This document shows positions 1 through 8,555 of a DNA stretch of 51,340 nt, in pieces. The translations under genes were made by a program, and so were the position numbers. Below the pieces are notes generated by a model, which saw nothing but the letters and a program-made list of their open reading frames with translations, had not been told where the DNA came from and searched no databases. This DNA is from Paenibacillus campinasensis. GTDB lineage: Bacteria > Bacillota > Bacilli > Paenibacillales > Paenibacillaceae. The DNA lies in contig NZ_NPBY01000064.1 in assembly GCF_002272015.1 (NCBI RefSeq), positions 1 to 51,340 on the forward strand. Reading direction: 5' to 3'. Numbering within the stretch: position 1 is the first letter of the stretch; the number at the start of each line of letters is the position of its first letter.

Positions 1-47
1 CCCGCTCAGAGCGTATGGGCATCTCCCCGTAGACTTGTCCCCTCTCG

Positions 48-956
48 CTACAGCATTCCCTGCTCTGCCTGCGCTCCTGCCTCTCTCAACACCTCGCGGA
101 AACGGCTCATCTGTACGGAAGGCAGCCGATCCGCATTATACACGCTGTAGATATGCCGGAACGCCTGATGCCCCGGGATCGGCAGGATATGCATCCAGCC
201 TTGTTCTTCTTCCCGCCGCACGGCCATCCTTGACATGAAGGAAATATGGTGGCCTAACAGCACCAGCTGCTTAATGGCCTCCAGGGAATCGAGCTCAACC
301 GTGCTGCGCAGCCGAACGCCGTGGCGCTCCACCCATTGATCTGTCAGCTGCCGGGTGCTTGATTCCGTTCCATGAAGTGCGAACGGGGTGCGGGCAATCT
401 GATCAGGTTCCAGCGCTTCCGCTTTGGCTAATGGATGATCGGCCGCACAGACGAGCACCAGATCATCGGAACATAGCGATTCGGCCAGCAGGCTCTGACC
501 CGTAAAGGGTTCCGACGAGATAATGCCCAGATCAATCTGATGGCGGATCAGCATATCGCGGATTACGGGCGAGGGCTTGACGGACAAGGAGATGCGAATG
601 CCGGGGAACTCCTGGGAAAAAGCGTTCAGGATACGCGGAAGCAAGTAGGTCGCCGGCACATAGCTGGCCCCGATGTTCAGCGTGCCGCGGTACAGGCTGT
701 CATATTCCCGGACGACACGCTTGGATTCTTTGGCAAGGGCGTTCATTTTGACAGCATAATGCAGCAAAGCTTGTCCCGCCTCGGTCAGAAAGGTTTTGCC
801 ATTACGGGATTCGAACAGCTTCACCTGCATTTCCTCCTCGAGCGATTTCATATGAAATGTCACCGTCGGCTGCTTAATCCCTAGAATGTCCGCAACACTG
901 GTCATATTATGATGGCGGTCGATCAGCTCCACAATCTTCAGTTTCATCAGATTCAT
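48..956 (-). CDS. LysR-family transcriptional regulator
   Basis: A 302-residue protein of normal length for LysR regulators. Residues 1-60 form the winged helix-turn-helix, with the pattern MTSVADILGIKQPTVTFHMK in which the recognition helix follows the turn. Residues 90-295 fit a periplasmic-binding-protein-like effector domain. The start has a GGAGAG-type ribosome site about nine bases upstream, and a second Met four codons in is an alternative. It is transcribed away from the ABC transporter starting at 1187, the classic arrangement in which a LysR protein controls its divergent neighbour in response to a small ligand. The ligand is not evident. Family assignment is firm; the target is inferred from position. 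Confidence 0.93.
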   Translation of the reverse strand: MNLMKLKIVELIDRHHNMTSVADILGIKQPTVTFHMKSLEEEMQVKLFESRNGKTFLTEAGQALLHYAVKMNALAKESKRVVREYDSLYRGTLNIGASYVPATYLLPRILNAFSQEFPGIRISLSVKPSPVIRDMLIRHQIDLGIISSEPFTGQSLLAESLCSDDLVLVCAADHPLAKAEALEPDQIARTPFALHGTESSTRQLTDQWVERHGVRLRSTVELDSLEAIKQLVLLGHHISFMSRMAVRREEEQGWMHILPIPGHQAFRHIYSVYNADRLPSVQMSRFREVLREAGAQAEQGML

Positions 957-1186
957 CTTTCCACTCTCCCCATGTTCTAGATATGTAGTTGAGCAAGCCG
1001 AATTGGACAGGAGTACCAGGTATTCATTTTGTTCAACTTAAATAGATGTCTCACTATAGATTTACTCTATGAATATCAACAGAATTCAAACAAAAAGTTA
1101 ATTCCGCGTTTACATAAGTCTAATACAATACTTGAACGGAACCGTTACACTGAAATCAGCTTAAAAAGAACAGGCAGGGGATCAAA
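957..1186. promoter_or_regulatory. divergent promoter region between LysR gene and ABC operon
   Basis: A 230-base A+T-rich intergenic region that must hold both divergent promoters and probably the LysR binding sites. A short inverted repeat AACGG-AA-CCGTT lies at 1135-1146, about 40 bases before the ATPase start. I could not pick out a convincing -35/-10 pair, nor a single unambiguous T-N11-A box. Confidence 0.45.
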
Positions 1187-2212
1187 ATGGAGATCGAAAT
1201 CAAAGGGATCCATAAATCGTTTGCAGGCACGCCTGCGCTGCTGCCGACAGATCTGAAACTGCGGCAGGGCGAATTCACAACCTTGCTGGGGCCTTCCGGC
1301 TGCGGCAAGACCACCCTCCTGCGCATGATTGCAGGGCTGGAGCAGCCCGATGGCGGAGAGATTTATTCCGCCGGCAAGTGCATTTACTCCGCGAGCAAGC
1401 GAACGGATGTGCCTGCACATAAGCGGCAATTCGGGATGGTGTTCCAGGATTTTGCACTGTGGCCGCATATGACCGTCTTCGAGAATGTCGCCTTCGGCCT
1501 GAAAGCCGCAAAGCAGCACAGCGGCCTCAAGGAGAAAGTGACCGAAGCGCTGGCCATGGTCCGGCTGCAGGGAATGGAAGACCGCTATCCCCATCAGCTG
1601 TCCGGCGGACAGCAGCAGCGGGTCGCATTTGCCAGAGCGGTCGCAATTCGCCCGGCGCTGGTGCTGTTTGATGAACCGCTCAGCGCGCTTGATGCGGTGC
1701 TGCGGGAGGAAATGCGGGTGGAGATGATGTCGCTGGTGAAGGACATGGGCTTAACGGCGCTGTATGTTACCCATGATCAGATCGAGGCGATGTCCATGTC
1801 CGATGAAATCGTCGTGATGCGCAAGGGGGAAGTGCTGCAGCGAGGGACTCCGGAATCGATATATAAAGCGCCGAGTCATCCTTTTGTCGCTTCGTTCATC
1901 GGCAAGTCGAACTGGCTGGAGCCGGAGCGGGCGATGGTTCGTCCGGAGCAGGTGAAGTGGAGCCGAACCTCAGATGATGACAGAAGTTATGCGGCAACCG
2001 TACGTCATGTCAGTTATGTTGGTGAGCGGTATGAGATCCGGCTTCAGGTGGACGGGCTGGATGAATGGACGGTTTACTCGTCGAAGCGAGCAACCGTTCA
2101 GGAGCGTGTGGAGCTGTATGTTTCCCCGGAATCCATATGCTGGATGCAGGGAGCAGATATTTCTTCAGCAGTGCAACAACAACCAAACCTGGAGCCTTTA
2201 GCTTTAGGTTAA
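1187..2212 (+). CDS. ABC transporter ATP-binding protein, Fbp/Pot-type
   Basis: A 341-residue ABC ATPase. Walker A GPSGCGKT is at 35-42, the LSGGQQQR signature at 138-145, Walker B LVLFDEP around 158-164 and the H-loop His near 196. The C-terminal 100 residues form an extra TOBE-like domain, as in importers of ferric iron, polyamines, thiosulfate/sulfate or 2-aminoethylphosphonate. It would energise import through the fused permease encoded at 3374. It is the first gene of the ABC operon, 22 bases before the binding-protein gene, with GGGG-type ribosome site upstream of an ATG. The exact substrate cannot be told from the ATPase. Confidence 0.92.
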   Translation: MEIEIKGIHKSFAGTPALLPTDLKLRQGEFTTLLGPSGCGKTTLLRMIAGLEQPDGGEIYSAGKCIYSASKRTDVPAHKRQFGMVFQDFALWPHMTVFENVAFGLKAAKQHSGLKEKVTEALAMVRLQGMEDRYPHQLSGGQQQRVAFARAVAIRPALVLFDEPLSALDAVLREEMRVEMMSLVKDMGLTALYVTHDQIEAMSMSDEIVVMRKGEVLQRGTPESIYKAPSHPFVASFIGKSNWLEPERAMVRPEQVKWSRTSDDDRSYAATVRHVSYVGERYEIRLQVDGLDEWTVYSSKRATVQERVELYVSPESICWMQGADISSAVQQQPNLEPLALG

Positions 2213-2234
2213 CTAATAAAGGGAGATGGTCTAA

Positions 2235-3329
2235 ATGAAAAAGATGGCTTTTCGTAAAAAAGGAACGTTATTGCTGCTGGCATCCGTCATGAGCATCAGC
2301 CTGTTCGGCTGCGGCAACGCAACAAGCAACAGCCAAACGATCGAGCCGGCGAACACCGGACAAGCGGCGCCGGAGGAAACGGCAACTCAAGAAGCACCTC
2401 AGGAAACCGGAAATGCGTTGGGCGGCAAACTGGTGCTGTACAGTGCCGGTCCACAGAAGCTGGCGGACAACCTGATCAGCGGTTTTGAAGCTCAAACGGG
2501 CGTGAAAGTTGAAATGTTCCAAGGGACCACAGGCAAAATCCTGGCTCGCCTGGAAGCAGAGAAAGGAAATCCGGTAGCGGACGTTGTCATCCTGGCTTCC
2601 CTTCCTTCGGCCCAATCGCTGAAAGCGGAAGGACTTACAATGGCCTATCCGGATGCCGTGAACAGCGACAAGCTGAACACAGAATGGTCGGATGCGGACG
2701 GTCACTATTTCAGCACTAGCGCATCGGCGCTCGGCATTGTCTACAACACGAACCTGGTATCGAATCCGCCTCAAAGCTGGAGCGATCTGGAGCTTCCGGA
2801 GTGGAAGGATTCCGTGAACATCCCTGACCCAACGCTGTCCGGTTCTGCCCTTGACTTTATTACAGGCTATCTGAGCGTAAAGGGTGAAGGAGGATGGTCG
2901 CTGTTCGAGAACTACAAAGCGAATGGTGTAGCTATGGCCGGCGCAAACCAGGAGGCGCTTGATCCCGTCATTACCGGTGCGAAAAGCATCGTTGCCGCAG
3001 GTGTGGATTACATGACTTACTCTGCCAAAGTCAAAGGCGAGCCGGTAGACATCGTATACCCGGCAGAAGGAACGGTCGTGAGCCCTAGACCGGCAGCCAT
3101 TCTGAACTCCAGCCAGAACGTCGACAACGCGAAGGCATTTATTGACTACCTGCTGTCTGATGAAGCACAGAAGCTTGTGGCTGAAGCATACCTGATTCCA
3201 GGTCGCGAGGACGTGGAAGCGGAAGGACGCACGAACCTGAAGGATATCCCGCTTCTGCCTGTAGACTGGGCATGGATGAACGATCATGGGGATGAGACGG
3301 CAGCCCGTTTCTCCGAGGTGTTCAAGTAA
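2235..3329 (+). CDS. ABC transporter substrate-binding lipoprotein, Fbp-like
   Basis: A 364-residue extracellular solute-binding protein. The N-terminus has a basic, hydrophobic signal peptide ending in the lipobox LFGC with the lipidated Cys at 26, then a Thr/Gln/Glu-rich linker to about residue 60. The mature part begins with LVLYSAGPQKLADNLI and contains YNTNLV, the layout of the type-2 periplasmic binding proteins of the ferric-iron/aminoethylphosphonate group. A clear GGGAGA ribosome site precedes the ATG. It lies between its ATPase and permease genes. Iron is the common substrate of relatives, but phosphonates or other small anions are equally possible. Confidence 0.9.
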   Translation: MKKMAFRKKGTLLLLASVMSISLFGCGNATSNSQTIEPANTGQAAPEETATQEAPQETGNALGGKLVLYSAGPQKLADNLISGFEAQTGVKVEMFQGTTGKILARLEAEKGNPVADVVILASLPSAQSLKAEGLTMAYPDAVNSDKLNTEWSDADGHYFSTSASALGIVYNTNLVSNPPQSWSDLELPEWKDSVNIPDPTLSGSALDFITGYLSVKGEGGWSLFENYKANGVAMAGANQEALDPVITGAKSIVAAGVDYMTYSAKVKGEPVDIVYPAEGTVVSPRPAAILNSSQNVDNAKAFIDYLLSDEAQKLVAEAYLIPGREDVEAEGRTNLKDIPLLPVDWAWMNDHGDETAARFSEVFK

Positions 3330-3373
3330 GCATTAAGAAGCATAGGAAGGCAATGTATGTGAGGTGAGCAGCA

Positions 3374-5059
3374 GTGAAACCTGTTTTCAAGGACAGCCCT
3401 AGCTTCTTTCGGAATATCGGAATTATACTTGCTTTATTTCTACTCGTAATAGGTATCGTCATACCACTGCTGCTGATTTTCTGGCAGAGTGTATCGACAG
3501 GGCAGGGTTTGGATCTGCTGGCACCGATACGAACGATTGCCGGACATGATCTGTCCAGCGTACTCTTTCAGACGATATGGCTCGGGGTATGTGTAGTGGC
3601 GGGAACCACGCTGCTCGCGCTGCCCCTGGCCTGGATCATGTCAAAGACGAGGCTCGGACAGCATCGATGGATTGATGTGGTGCTCATGATTCCGTTCATG
3701 ACACCTCCTTATATCGGCTCCATGGGTTGGATTTTGTTCATGCAAAAAGGAGGCTACCTGCAGCAATGGCTGCCGGGCAGCGCCGCACTAAGCGACTCCT
3801 TCTTCAGCTTCGGGGGGATGGTGCTGATCATGTGTCTGCACTTGTTCCCTTTCCTCTATTTGCTGCTGCGCGACGCGATCATTCGCATCGGCGGCAATCT
3901 GGAGGAGGCCGGAGCGGTGCACGGGGCCAGCAGCGGATATCGCTTCCGAAGAATTATGCTGCCGCTGCTATTGTCTTCGTACGGCATGGGGGCGATGCTG
4001 GTCTTTGTCAAAACGATTGCGGAATTCGGCACCCCGGCCACGTTCGGGCGCCGTATCGGCTATTATGTCATGACCTCGGAAATTCACAAGTACATTTCCA
4101 GCTGGCCGATCGATTTCGGCAAGGCAACATCGCTGGCCTCGATTCTGCTGTCGGTCTGTCTTGTGATGTGGTATATGCAGTCCACCATTAGCCGGAGGTT
4201 CACTTACCGGCTCGTCGGCGGCAAGGGACAGCGCTCGAAGCGATACGCGCTGCGCGGCCTGACGGGTGCAGCCAGCGTGGTGTATCTGGCGTTGCTGCTG
4301 ATCTTCTCGATAGGCATTCCTTACTTCTCGGTCATCGTCGCTTCCTTGATGAAGCTGCGTGGAGCCGGTCTGGCATGGGATAACCTGACGTTGGACCATT
4401 ACAGGGATCTGCTGACCTGGGGCTCTGTCAGCATGAAGGCGCTGGGGAACAGTCTGGGCTTGTCGCTCGCTGCTTCCACGATTGCGGTGGTGCTTGGTAC
4501 CGGATTCGCCCTGGCCGTCGGGAAATCGCAGAAGCGGACACAGCGGGTCATTGACCTGTTCAGCCTGCTGCCCAACACCGTGCCCGGCATCGTCATGGTT
4601 GTCGGATTGATTCTGTTCTGGAACTCGCCATGGCTGCCAGCGACGCTGTATAACACCTACGGCATGGTGGTGCTCACCTATGTGGTGCTCTTCCTGCCGT
4701 ACACGGTGCAGTATGTCAAAGCCAATTTCACGCAAATTGACGGGAGCCTATTCCAGGCCGGGCAAGTATTCGGAGGCGGCCCGCTGCTGATTATGCGGCG
4801 GATTCTGCTTCCGCTGATTGTGCCGGGAATGCTGGCAGGGTGGATCATGACGTTCACCATCTCGGTGCGGGAGCTGGTCGGTTCCTTGCTGATTCTGCCT
4901 CCTTCGATGCAGACGTCAGCCACGTATATCTTCGCCCAGTTTGAACAGGGGCAAGTATCGCTCGGCATGGCCATGGCTGTCGTATCTGTCGGGATGACCG
5001 TGGCGCTGCTGCTCGTGGTTGAGGCGCTTAAATCTAACAGAAAGTGGAATGCATCATGA
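3374..5059 (+). CDS. fused ABC transporter permease, FbpB/ThiP-like
   Basis: A 561-residue membrane protein made of two homologous binding-protein-dependent transport permease halves, about residues 60-270 and 350-555, each with around six transmembrane helices. Each half has an EAA-like loop (EAGAVHGASSG near 177, QAGQVFGGGP near 460) that docks on the ATPase. Fused permeases of this length are typical of FbpB, ThiP and 2-aminoethylphosphonate systems, which need only one permease gene. Its 3' end overlaps the following hydrolase gene, so the two are probably translated together. Confidence 0.91.
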   Translation: MKPVFKDSPSFFRNIGIILALFLLVIGIVIPLLLIFWQSVSTGQGLDLLAPIRTIAGHDLSSVLFQTIWLGVCVVAGTTLLALPLAWIMSKTRLGQHRWIDVVLMIPFMTPPYIGSMGWILFMQKGGYLQQWLPGSAALSDSFFSFGGMVLIMCLHLFPFLYLLLRDAIIRIGGNLEEAGAVHGASSGYRFRRIMLPLLLSSYGMGAMLVFVKTIAEFGTPATFGRRIGYYVMTSEIHKYISSWPIDFGKATSLASILLSVCLVMWYMQSTISRRFTYRLVGGKGQRSKRYALRGLTGAASVVYLALLLIFSIGIPYFSVIVASLMKLRGAGLAWDNLTLDHYRDLLTWGSVSMKALGNSLGLSLAASTIAVVLGTGFALAVGKSQKRTQRVIDLFSLLPNTVPGIVMVVGLILFWNSPWLPATLYNTYGMVVLTYVVLFLPYTVQYVKANFTQIDGSLFQAGQVFGGGPLLIMRRILLPLIVPGMLAGWIMTFTISVRELVGSLLILPPSMQTSATYIFAQFEQGQVSLGMAMAVVSVGMTVALLLVVEALKSNRKWNAS

Positions 5060-6381
5060 TGAAGCTCAAAGTTTGGGGCGGCGCTGGCGAACACGGCCGC
5101 TCCGCTTATGTACTGAGCGGCAGCGATATTCATCTGCTGCTGGACTGCGGCGTCAAAAGAGAAGGCGCCGGGGAGTATCCCCTGATTGAGCCGGAACTGG
5201 TGCTCAAGCTGAACGCCGTGTTTCTCTCCCATGCCCATGAGGATCATTCCGTGGCGATTCCGATGCTGTATCGGCTGGGCTATCAGGGTGAAGTGTGGAC
5301 GACCCGGGAGACAGCGGCTCAAGTGGAATCTTATTTCGAGAGCTGGCGAGCGTTTACGGAGCGCTCCGGGGGGCCGCTGCCCTACGAGGAGGCGGACTAT
5401 AAAGCGATCCGATATCGTTTCCTTGACGAGGCTGCCGCGAGGCTGACCTGGTTCGAAGTGGTTCCGGGCGTTGAGGCGATGTGGGGGCGCAGCGGGCATA
5501 TGGCTGGCTCGGTATGGCTGCTGATCCGGGCCGAGGGCAAGGAAATCTTCTATTCCGGAGACTATACGGCCGAGTCCATGCTGCTGGAGGATGACAGCCC
5601 GCGGGGTGTCCGGAAGGAAGCGATCTATGCGGACCTGGCGATCATTGACGCAGCCTACGGTACGGATGCCGAGTCACAGAACGACAAGCTGGAACTGCTG
5701 GAGAAGACGATCCGGAGTACGCTGGATCAGGGGGGGAAAGTCCTGCTTCCCGTACCGGCAACAGGCCGGGGCCAGGAGATGCTGCTGTGGGCTTACCGGA
5801 CCTACCGGGACACGCCGATTGTGATCGAGCGCGGATTGCTAAACGGCATGGAGCGGCTGCTCAGCAGTCCGGAATGGCTGCGTGAGCGTGATGGCTATAC
5901 AGGCCGGGACATGAAAGCTCAGGTCGAGCGGTTTCTCAGACGCGAAGATCTGCTTGTACCGGGGCATGAGGATGACCGAATCCGGCTGCTCGACACGCTG
6001 GGAGCCTCGATATGGTTTATTACCGACGGCATGATGCAGTCCGAGCTGGCCCGGTGGTATTATGAACAGCTGCGCGAGGACCCAAGGCATCTTGTATTGC
6101 TGACGGGCCACGCTTCCAAGGGCACCTTTGCCGAGCGGCTGCTGCGGCAGCCGAGCGCATACGGCGTCTGTGCGGTGAAGAAGCTCAAATACAAGGTGCA
6201 TCAAGGCTGCGAGGATGTGCGGCGCATGATGTCAGCCATGCCGGCAAGGCATAACGTGCTGGTACATGCCGTCAAGGAAGAAACAGACCGGCTTCGCAGC
6301 CGGCTGCTGGAAGAGGTGGAGGCCGCGCATGATCAAGTGCAGATTCATTCGATGTCGGCCAGTGAAGAATTATGGTTTTAA
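5056..6381 (+). CDS. MBL-fold / beta-CASP metallo-hydrolase
   Basis: A 441-residue protein when started at the ATG that overlaps the permease stop (ATGA); an in-frame ATG at 5044 is the alternative. It has the metallo-beta-lactamase motif HAHEDH (His59, His61, Asp63, His64), SGHMAG around 148 and SGDY around 169. An inserted beta-CASP-like region follows: an Asp near 198, GHAS with His near 352, and VHQG and VHAV His residues near 382 and 404. This layout resembles RNase J and CPSF-73-type nucleases, although several bacterial members have unknown substrates. Translational coupling to an ABC importer suggests a role tied to the imported compound. That link is inference; the fold is clear. Confidence 0.87.
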   Translation: MMKLKVWGGAGEHGRSAYVLSGSDIHLLLDCGVKREGAGEYPLIEPELVLKLNAVFLSHAHEDHSVAIPMLYRLGYQGEVWTTRETAAQVESYFESWRAFTERSGGPLPYEEADYKAIRYRFLDEAAARLTWFEVVPGVEAMWGRSGHMAGSVWLLIRAEGKEIFYSGDYTAESMLLEDDSPRGVRKEAIYADLAIIDAAYGTDAESQNDKLELLEKTIRSTLDQGGKVLLPVPATGRGQEMLLWAYRTYRDTPIVIERGLLNGMERLLSSPEWLRERDGYTGRDMKAQVERFLRREDLLVPGHEDDRIRLLDTLGASIWFITDGMMQSELARWYYEQLREDPRHLVLLTGHASKGTFAERLLRQPSAYGVCAVKKLKYKVHQGCEDVRRMMSAMPARHNVLVHAVKEETDRLRSRLLEEVEAAHDQVQIHSMSASEELWF

Positions 6382-6384
6382 TCG

Positions 6385-6427
6385 ATCGGACCGGGGATGG
6401 CAGAAGCCTTCCTGGTCCGATTTTTTT
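6385..6427 (+). terminator. intrinsic terminator of the ABC/MBL operon
   Basis: ATCGGACCGGG and CCTGGTCCGAT form an 11-bp stem with one G-U pair, followed at once by seven T. It lies four bases after the hydrolase stop codon. Confidence 0.92.
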
Positions 6428-6509
6428 GTTGCGAATCGTGCAGAATTCTCACATGGATTGGAATCTTTGATGTAGAATTAGGAAGAATCTTGAAGCAGGA
6501 GGGATGCAA

Positions 6510-7229
6510 ATGGTTTCATCGGACAACCCTAAAGGCACGGGAGCGGCAGGAGAAGGTGAACCGTGGACCGAGCCGGACATGGCACCGGAAGGATACGATG
6601 AGAAAAAGCTAAAGCTGTACCATTATAAGTTGCTCAATCGTTTGGCCAAGAAAGGGCAGACGGTGCTGGTCGGCTCGTCGCTGATGGAGTTTTTTCCGAT
6701 TCATGAGCTGCAGCAGTCGCTAGGACAGCGGTATTGCATTTATAATCGCGGGATCGCGGGGTACGTGACGGAGGAGCTGCTCGCGTCGATGGAGACATGC
6801 ATTTATGAACTGGAGCCCTCGACCATCTTTATTAACATCGGTACCAATGATATCAGTGCGCCGGATTACACGCTGGAGAAGCTGATTGCAGGCTATGATG
6901 AAATATTGACCCGAATTGCATCAAGACTGCCGGATTGCCGGGTGTATGTGATGGCGTATTATCCCGTGAATGCGAAGGATGACTTTCCCTTTGTGTCCAA
7001 GGCTCAGATGGAGGAAATCTTTCAGAGAAGGACGAATGAGGCGATCCGGGAGGCGAACCAGGCGCTGGAGCAGTTGGCGGCTCGTCATGGGTATGCCTAT
7101 ATCGATGTGAATGAGGGGCTGACCGATGAGGAAGGGAATTTGAAGAAGGAATATGCGATTGATGGTATTCACATGTTCCCCAGCGGCTATGCGGTTATTT
7201 TACATAATATGATGAAGTATCTGGCTTAA
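6510..7229 (+). CDS. SGNH/GDSL-type hydrolase
   Basis: A 239-residue protein with the blocks of the SGNH hydrolase family. VGSSLME near residue 55 holds the nucleophile Ser57. The oxyanion Gly lies in NRGIAG near 80. GTND at 111-114 supplies the Asn, and a DGIHM block near the C-terminus supplies the catalytic Asp and His. Relatives are esterases, lipases or acyl/acetyl-hydrolases acting on lipids or carbohydrate esters. No signal peptide is seen, so it is probably cytoplasmic. An upstream in-frame ATG at 6504 abuts the AGGAGGG ribosome site. The ATG at 6510, six bases after it, is the better start. It appears monocistronic. Substrate unknown. Confidence 0.9.
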   Translation: MVSSDNPKGTGAAGEGEPWTEPDMAPEGYDEKKLKLYHYKLLNRLAKKGQTVLVGSSLMEFFPIHELQQSLGQRYCIYNRGIAGYVTEELLASMETCIYELEPSTIFINIGTNDISAPDYTLEKLIAGYDEILTRIASRLPDCRVYVMAYYPVNAKDDFPFVSKAQMEEIFQRRTNEAIREANQALEQLAARHGYAYIDVNEGLTDEEGNLKKEYAIDGIHMFPSGYAVILHNMMKYLA

Positions 7230-7285
7230 TATCGTGGCGCCCGTGTGGGGCCACATTAAGCTTCCTCATGTTGTTCCAACTATAA

Positions 7286-7319
7286 ATTAGTAGCAAGTAC
7301 TAATACCAGGTGTTATAAT
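7286..7319 (+). promoter_or_regulatory. FapR-type operator overlapping the fabH promoter
   Basis: ATTAGTA and TACTAAT form a perfect 7-bp inverted repeat around GCAAG at 7286-7304. Inverted TTAGTA half-sites are the hallmark of operators of FapR, the malonyl-CoA-responsive repressor of lipid synthesis genes in Bacillus and relatives. A TATAAT -10 lies at 7314-7319. The matching -35 window (about 7291-7296) falls inside the operator, so bound repressor would block RNA polymerase. The FapR assignment rests on motif recall plus the nature of the downstream gene. Confidence 0.85.
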
Positions 7320-7402
7320 AGTTATAACTTCAAATTTGAAAATACAAATTCTAAAGTACAGTTTCTCTAAAATATGGATTCCAGCGACAGGAGGCTAGTA
7401 GA

Positions 7403-8383
7403 TTGGGCCAGTCAAAATCGAAGATTACAGCGATCGGCACCTGCGTTCCGGAGCGCGTGCTGAGCAATGCGGATTTGGAAAGAATGGTCGATACGAGCGA
7501 CGAATGGATTGTTCAGCGCACAGGCATGCGCGAGCGGCGGATTGCGGCACCGGATGAGTATGTATCGGATCTGGCCATCAAGGCGGTCCGGGATATGGTC
7601 GACCGTTACGGTGTCAATGTCCAGGATGCGGACATGATTCTGGTTGCGACCAGCACACCGGATTATGCTTTTCCCAGCACGGCCTCCAGGGTTCAGGCGA
7701 AGCTCGGCATTGCAAGCACGGGCGCACTTGATGTCAATGCGGCCTGCGCGGGCTTTGTCTATGCGCTTCAGATGGCTGACGGTTTAGTCACCGGCGGAAT
7801 GTATAACAAGATTGTCGTGATTGGAGCCGAGACTTTGTCCAAAGTGACAGATTACACCGACCGAACGACATGTGTGCTGTTCGGGGACGGGGCAGGAGCC
7901 GTATTGGTGGAGCGGGATGACAGCGCCGGGGAGTTCATGGCGTCCATCTCGGGCACGTATGGCGAGGGCGGCATTCATCTATACAAAACATCGCTGTCCG
8001 AGCAGATGGAAGGTGTCGAGCTGAAACCCGGCAGCCTTGTGCAGAACGGCAGGGAAGTGTACAAATGGGCGGTTCGCAACATTCCGGAAGGCGTGCGGCA
8101 GCTGCTGGACAAAGCGGAGCTTTCAGCTGAGCAGGTGGACTGGTTCGTGCCGCACAGCGCCAATCTGCGGATGATCGAAGCGATTTGCGAACGGGGGCTG
8201 GTCCCGCTGGAGCGGACGCTGACCAGTGTGGAGTATCGCGGCAACACGTCCGCTGCTTCGATTCCACTGGCACTTCAGCTGGCAGTGGATGATGGCCGGT
8301 TGAAGGCAGGCGATGTGGTGCTGCTGTACGGTTTTGGCGGCGGCATGACCTATGCCGGTTCCCTGCTTCGCTGGACCATTTAA
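7403..8383 (+). CDS. fabH: beta-ketoacyl-ACP synthase III
   Basis: A 326-residue KAS III that condenses an acyl-CoA primer with malonyl-ACP to start fatty-acid synthesis. In organisms making branched fatty acids it selects the primer. The catalytic triad is visible: Cys115 in VNAACAGF, His251 in PHSAN and Asn281 in GNTSAAS. The C-terminus has the GFGGGMTYA glycine-rich loop. The start is a TTG eight bases after a perfect AGGAGG; no ATG nearby fits. It stands alone, without fabF next to it, under a FapR-type operator, so it should rise when malonyl-CoA accumulates. Confidence 0.96.
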   Translation: MGQSKSKITAIGTCVPERVLSNADLERMVDTSDEWIVQRTGMRERRIAAPDEYVSDLAIKAVRDMVDRYGVNVQDADMILVATSTPDYAFPSTASRVQAKLGIASTGALDVNAACAGFVYALQMADGLVTGGMYNKIVVIGAETLSKVTDYTDRTTCVLFGDGAGAVLVERDDSAGEFMASISGTYGEGGIHLYKTSLSEQMEGVELKPGSLVQNGREVYKWAVRNIPEGVRQLLDKAELSAEQVDWFVPHSANLRMIEAICERGLVPLERTLTSVEYRGNTSAASIPLALQLAVDDGRLKAGDVVLLYGFGGGMTYAGSLLRWTI

Positions 8384-8461
8384 CGGCCAGGCTTGAGTTT
8401 CCCAACGCTTTCAGCAGTCTTTGGCCTGGTGATAGGTGAACTCCATATAGAAAGCATTAAG

Positions 8462-8485
8462 GGGCTGTCCCGCAGGGGGCAGCCC
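8462..8485 (+). terminator. hairpin downstream of fabH
   Basis: GGGCTG pairs with CAGCCC around an inner CCC/GGG, giving a G+C-rich hairpin about 80 bases after fabH. No proper T-run follows, so termination activity is uncertain. It sits between the convergent fabH and the 8556 gene. Confidence 0.5.
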
Positions 8486-8555
8486 TATGCTGTTTGCTTG
8501 ATCGTTGACCGTGCGCTGGTCTGAAGGCAAGGCATGGTGTTGTTAGCCGTCTATT

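Noticed and set aside
1..47. Sequence before the LysR stop codon
   Set aside because: Too short to judge. No terminator or gene end can be supported.
2268..3287. A 339-codon frame antisense to the binding lipoprotein gene
   Set aside because: The opposite strand has a lipobox and a solute-binding domain. The antisense translation is low-complexity and lacks a ribosome site.
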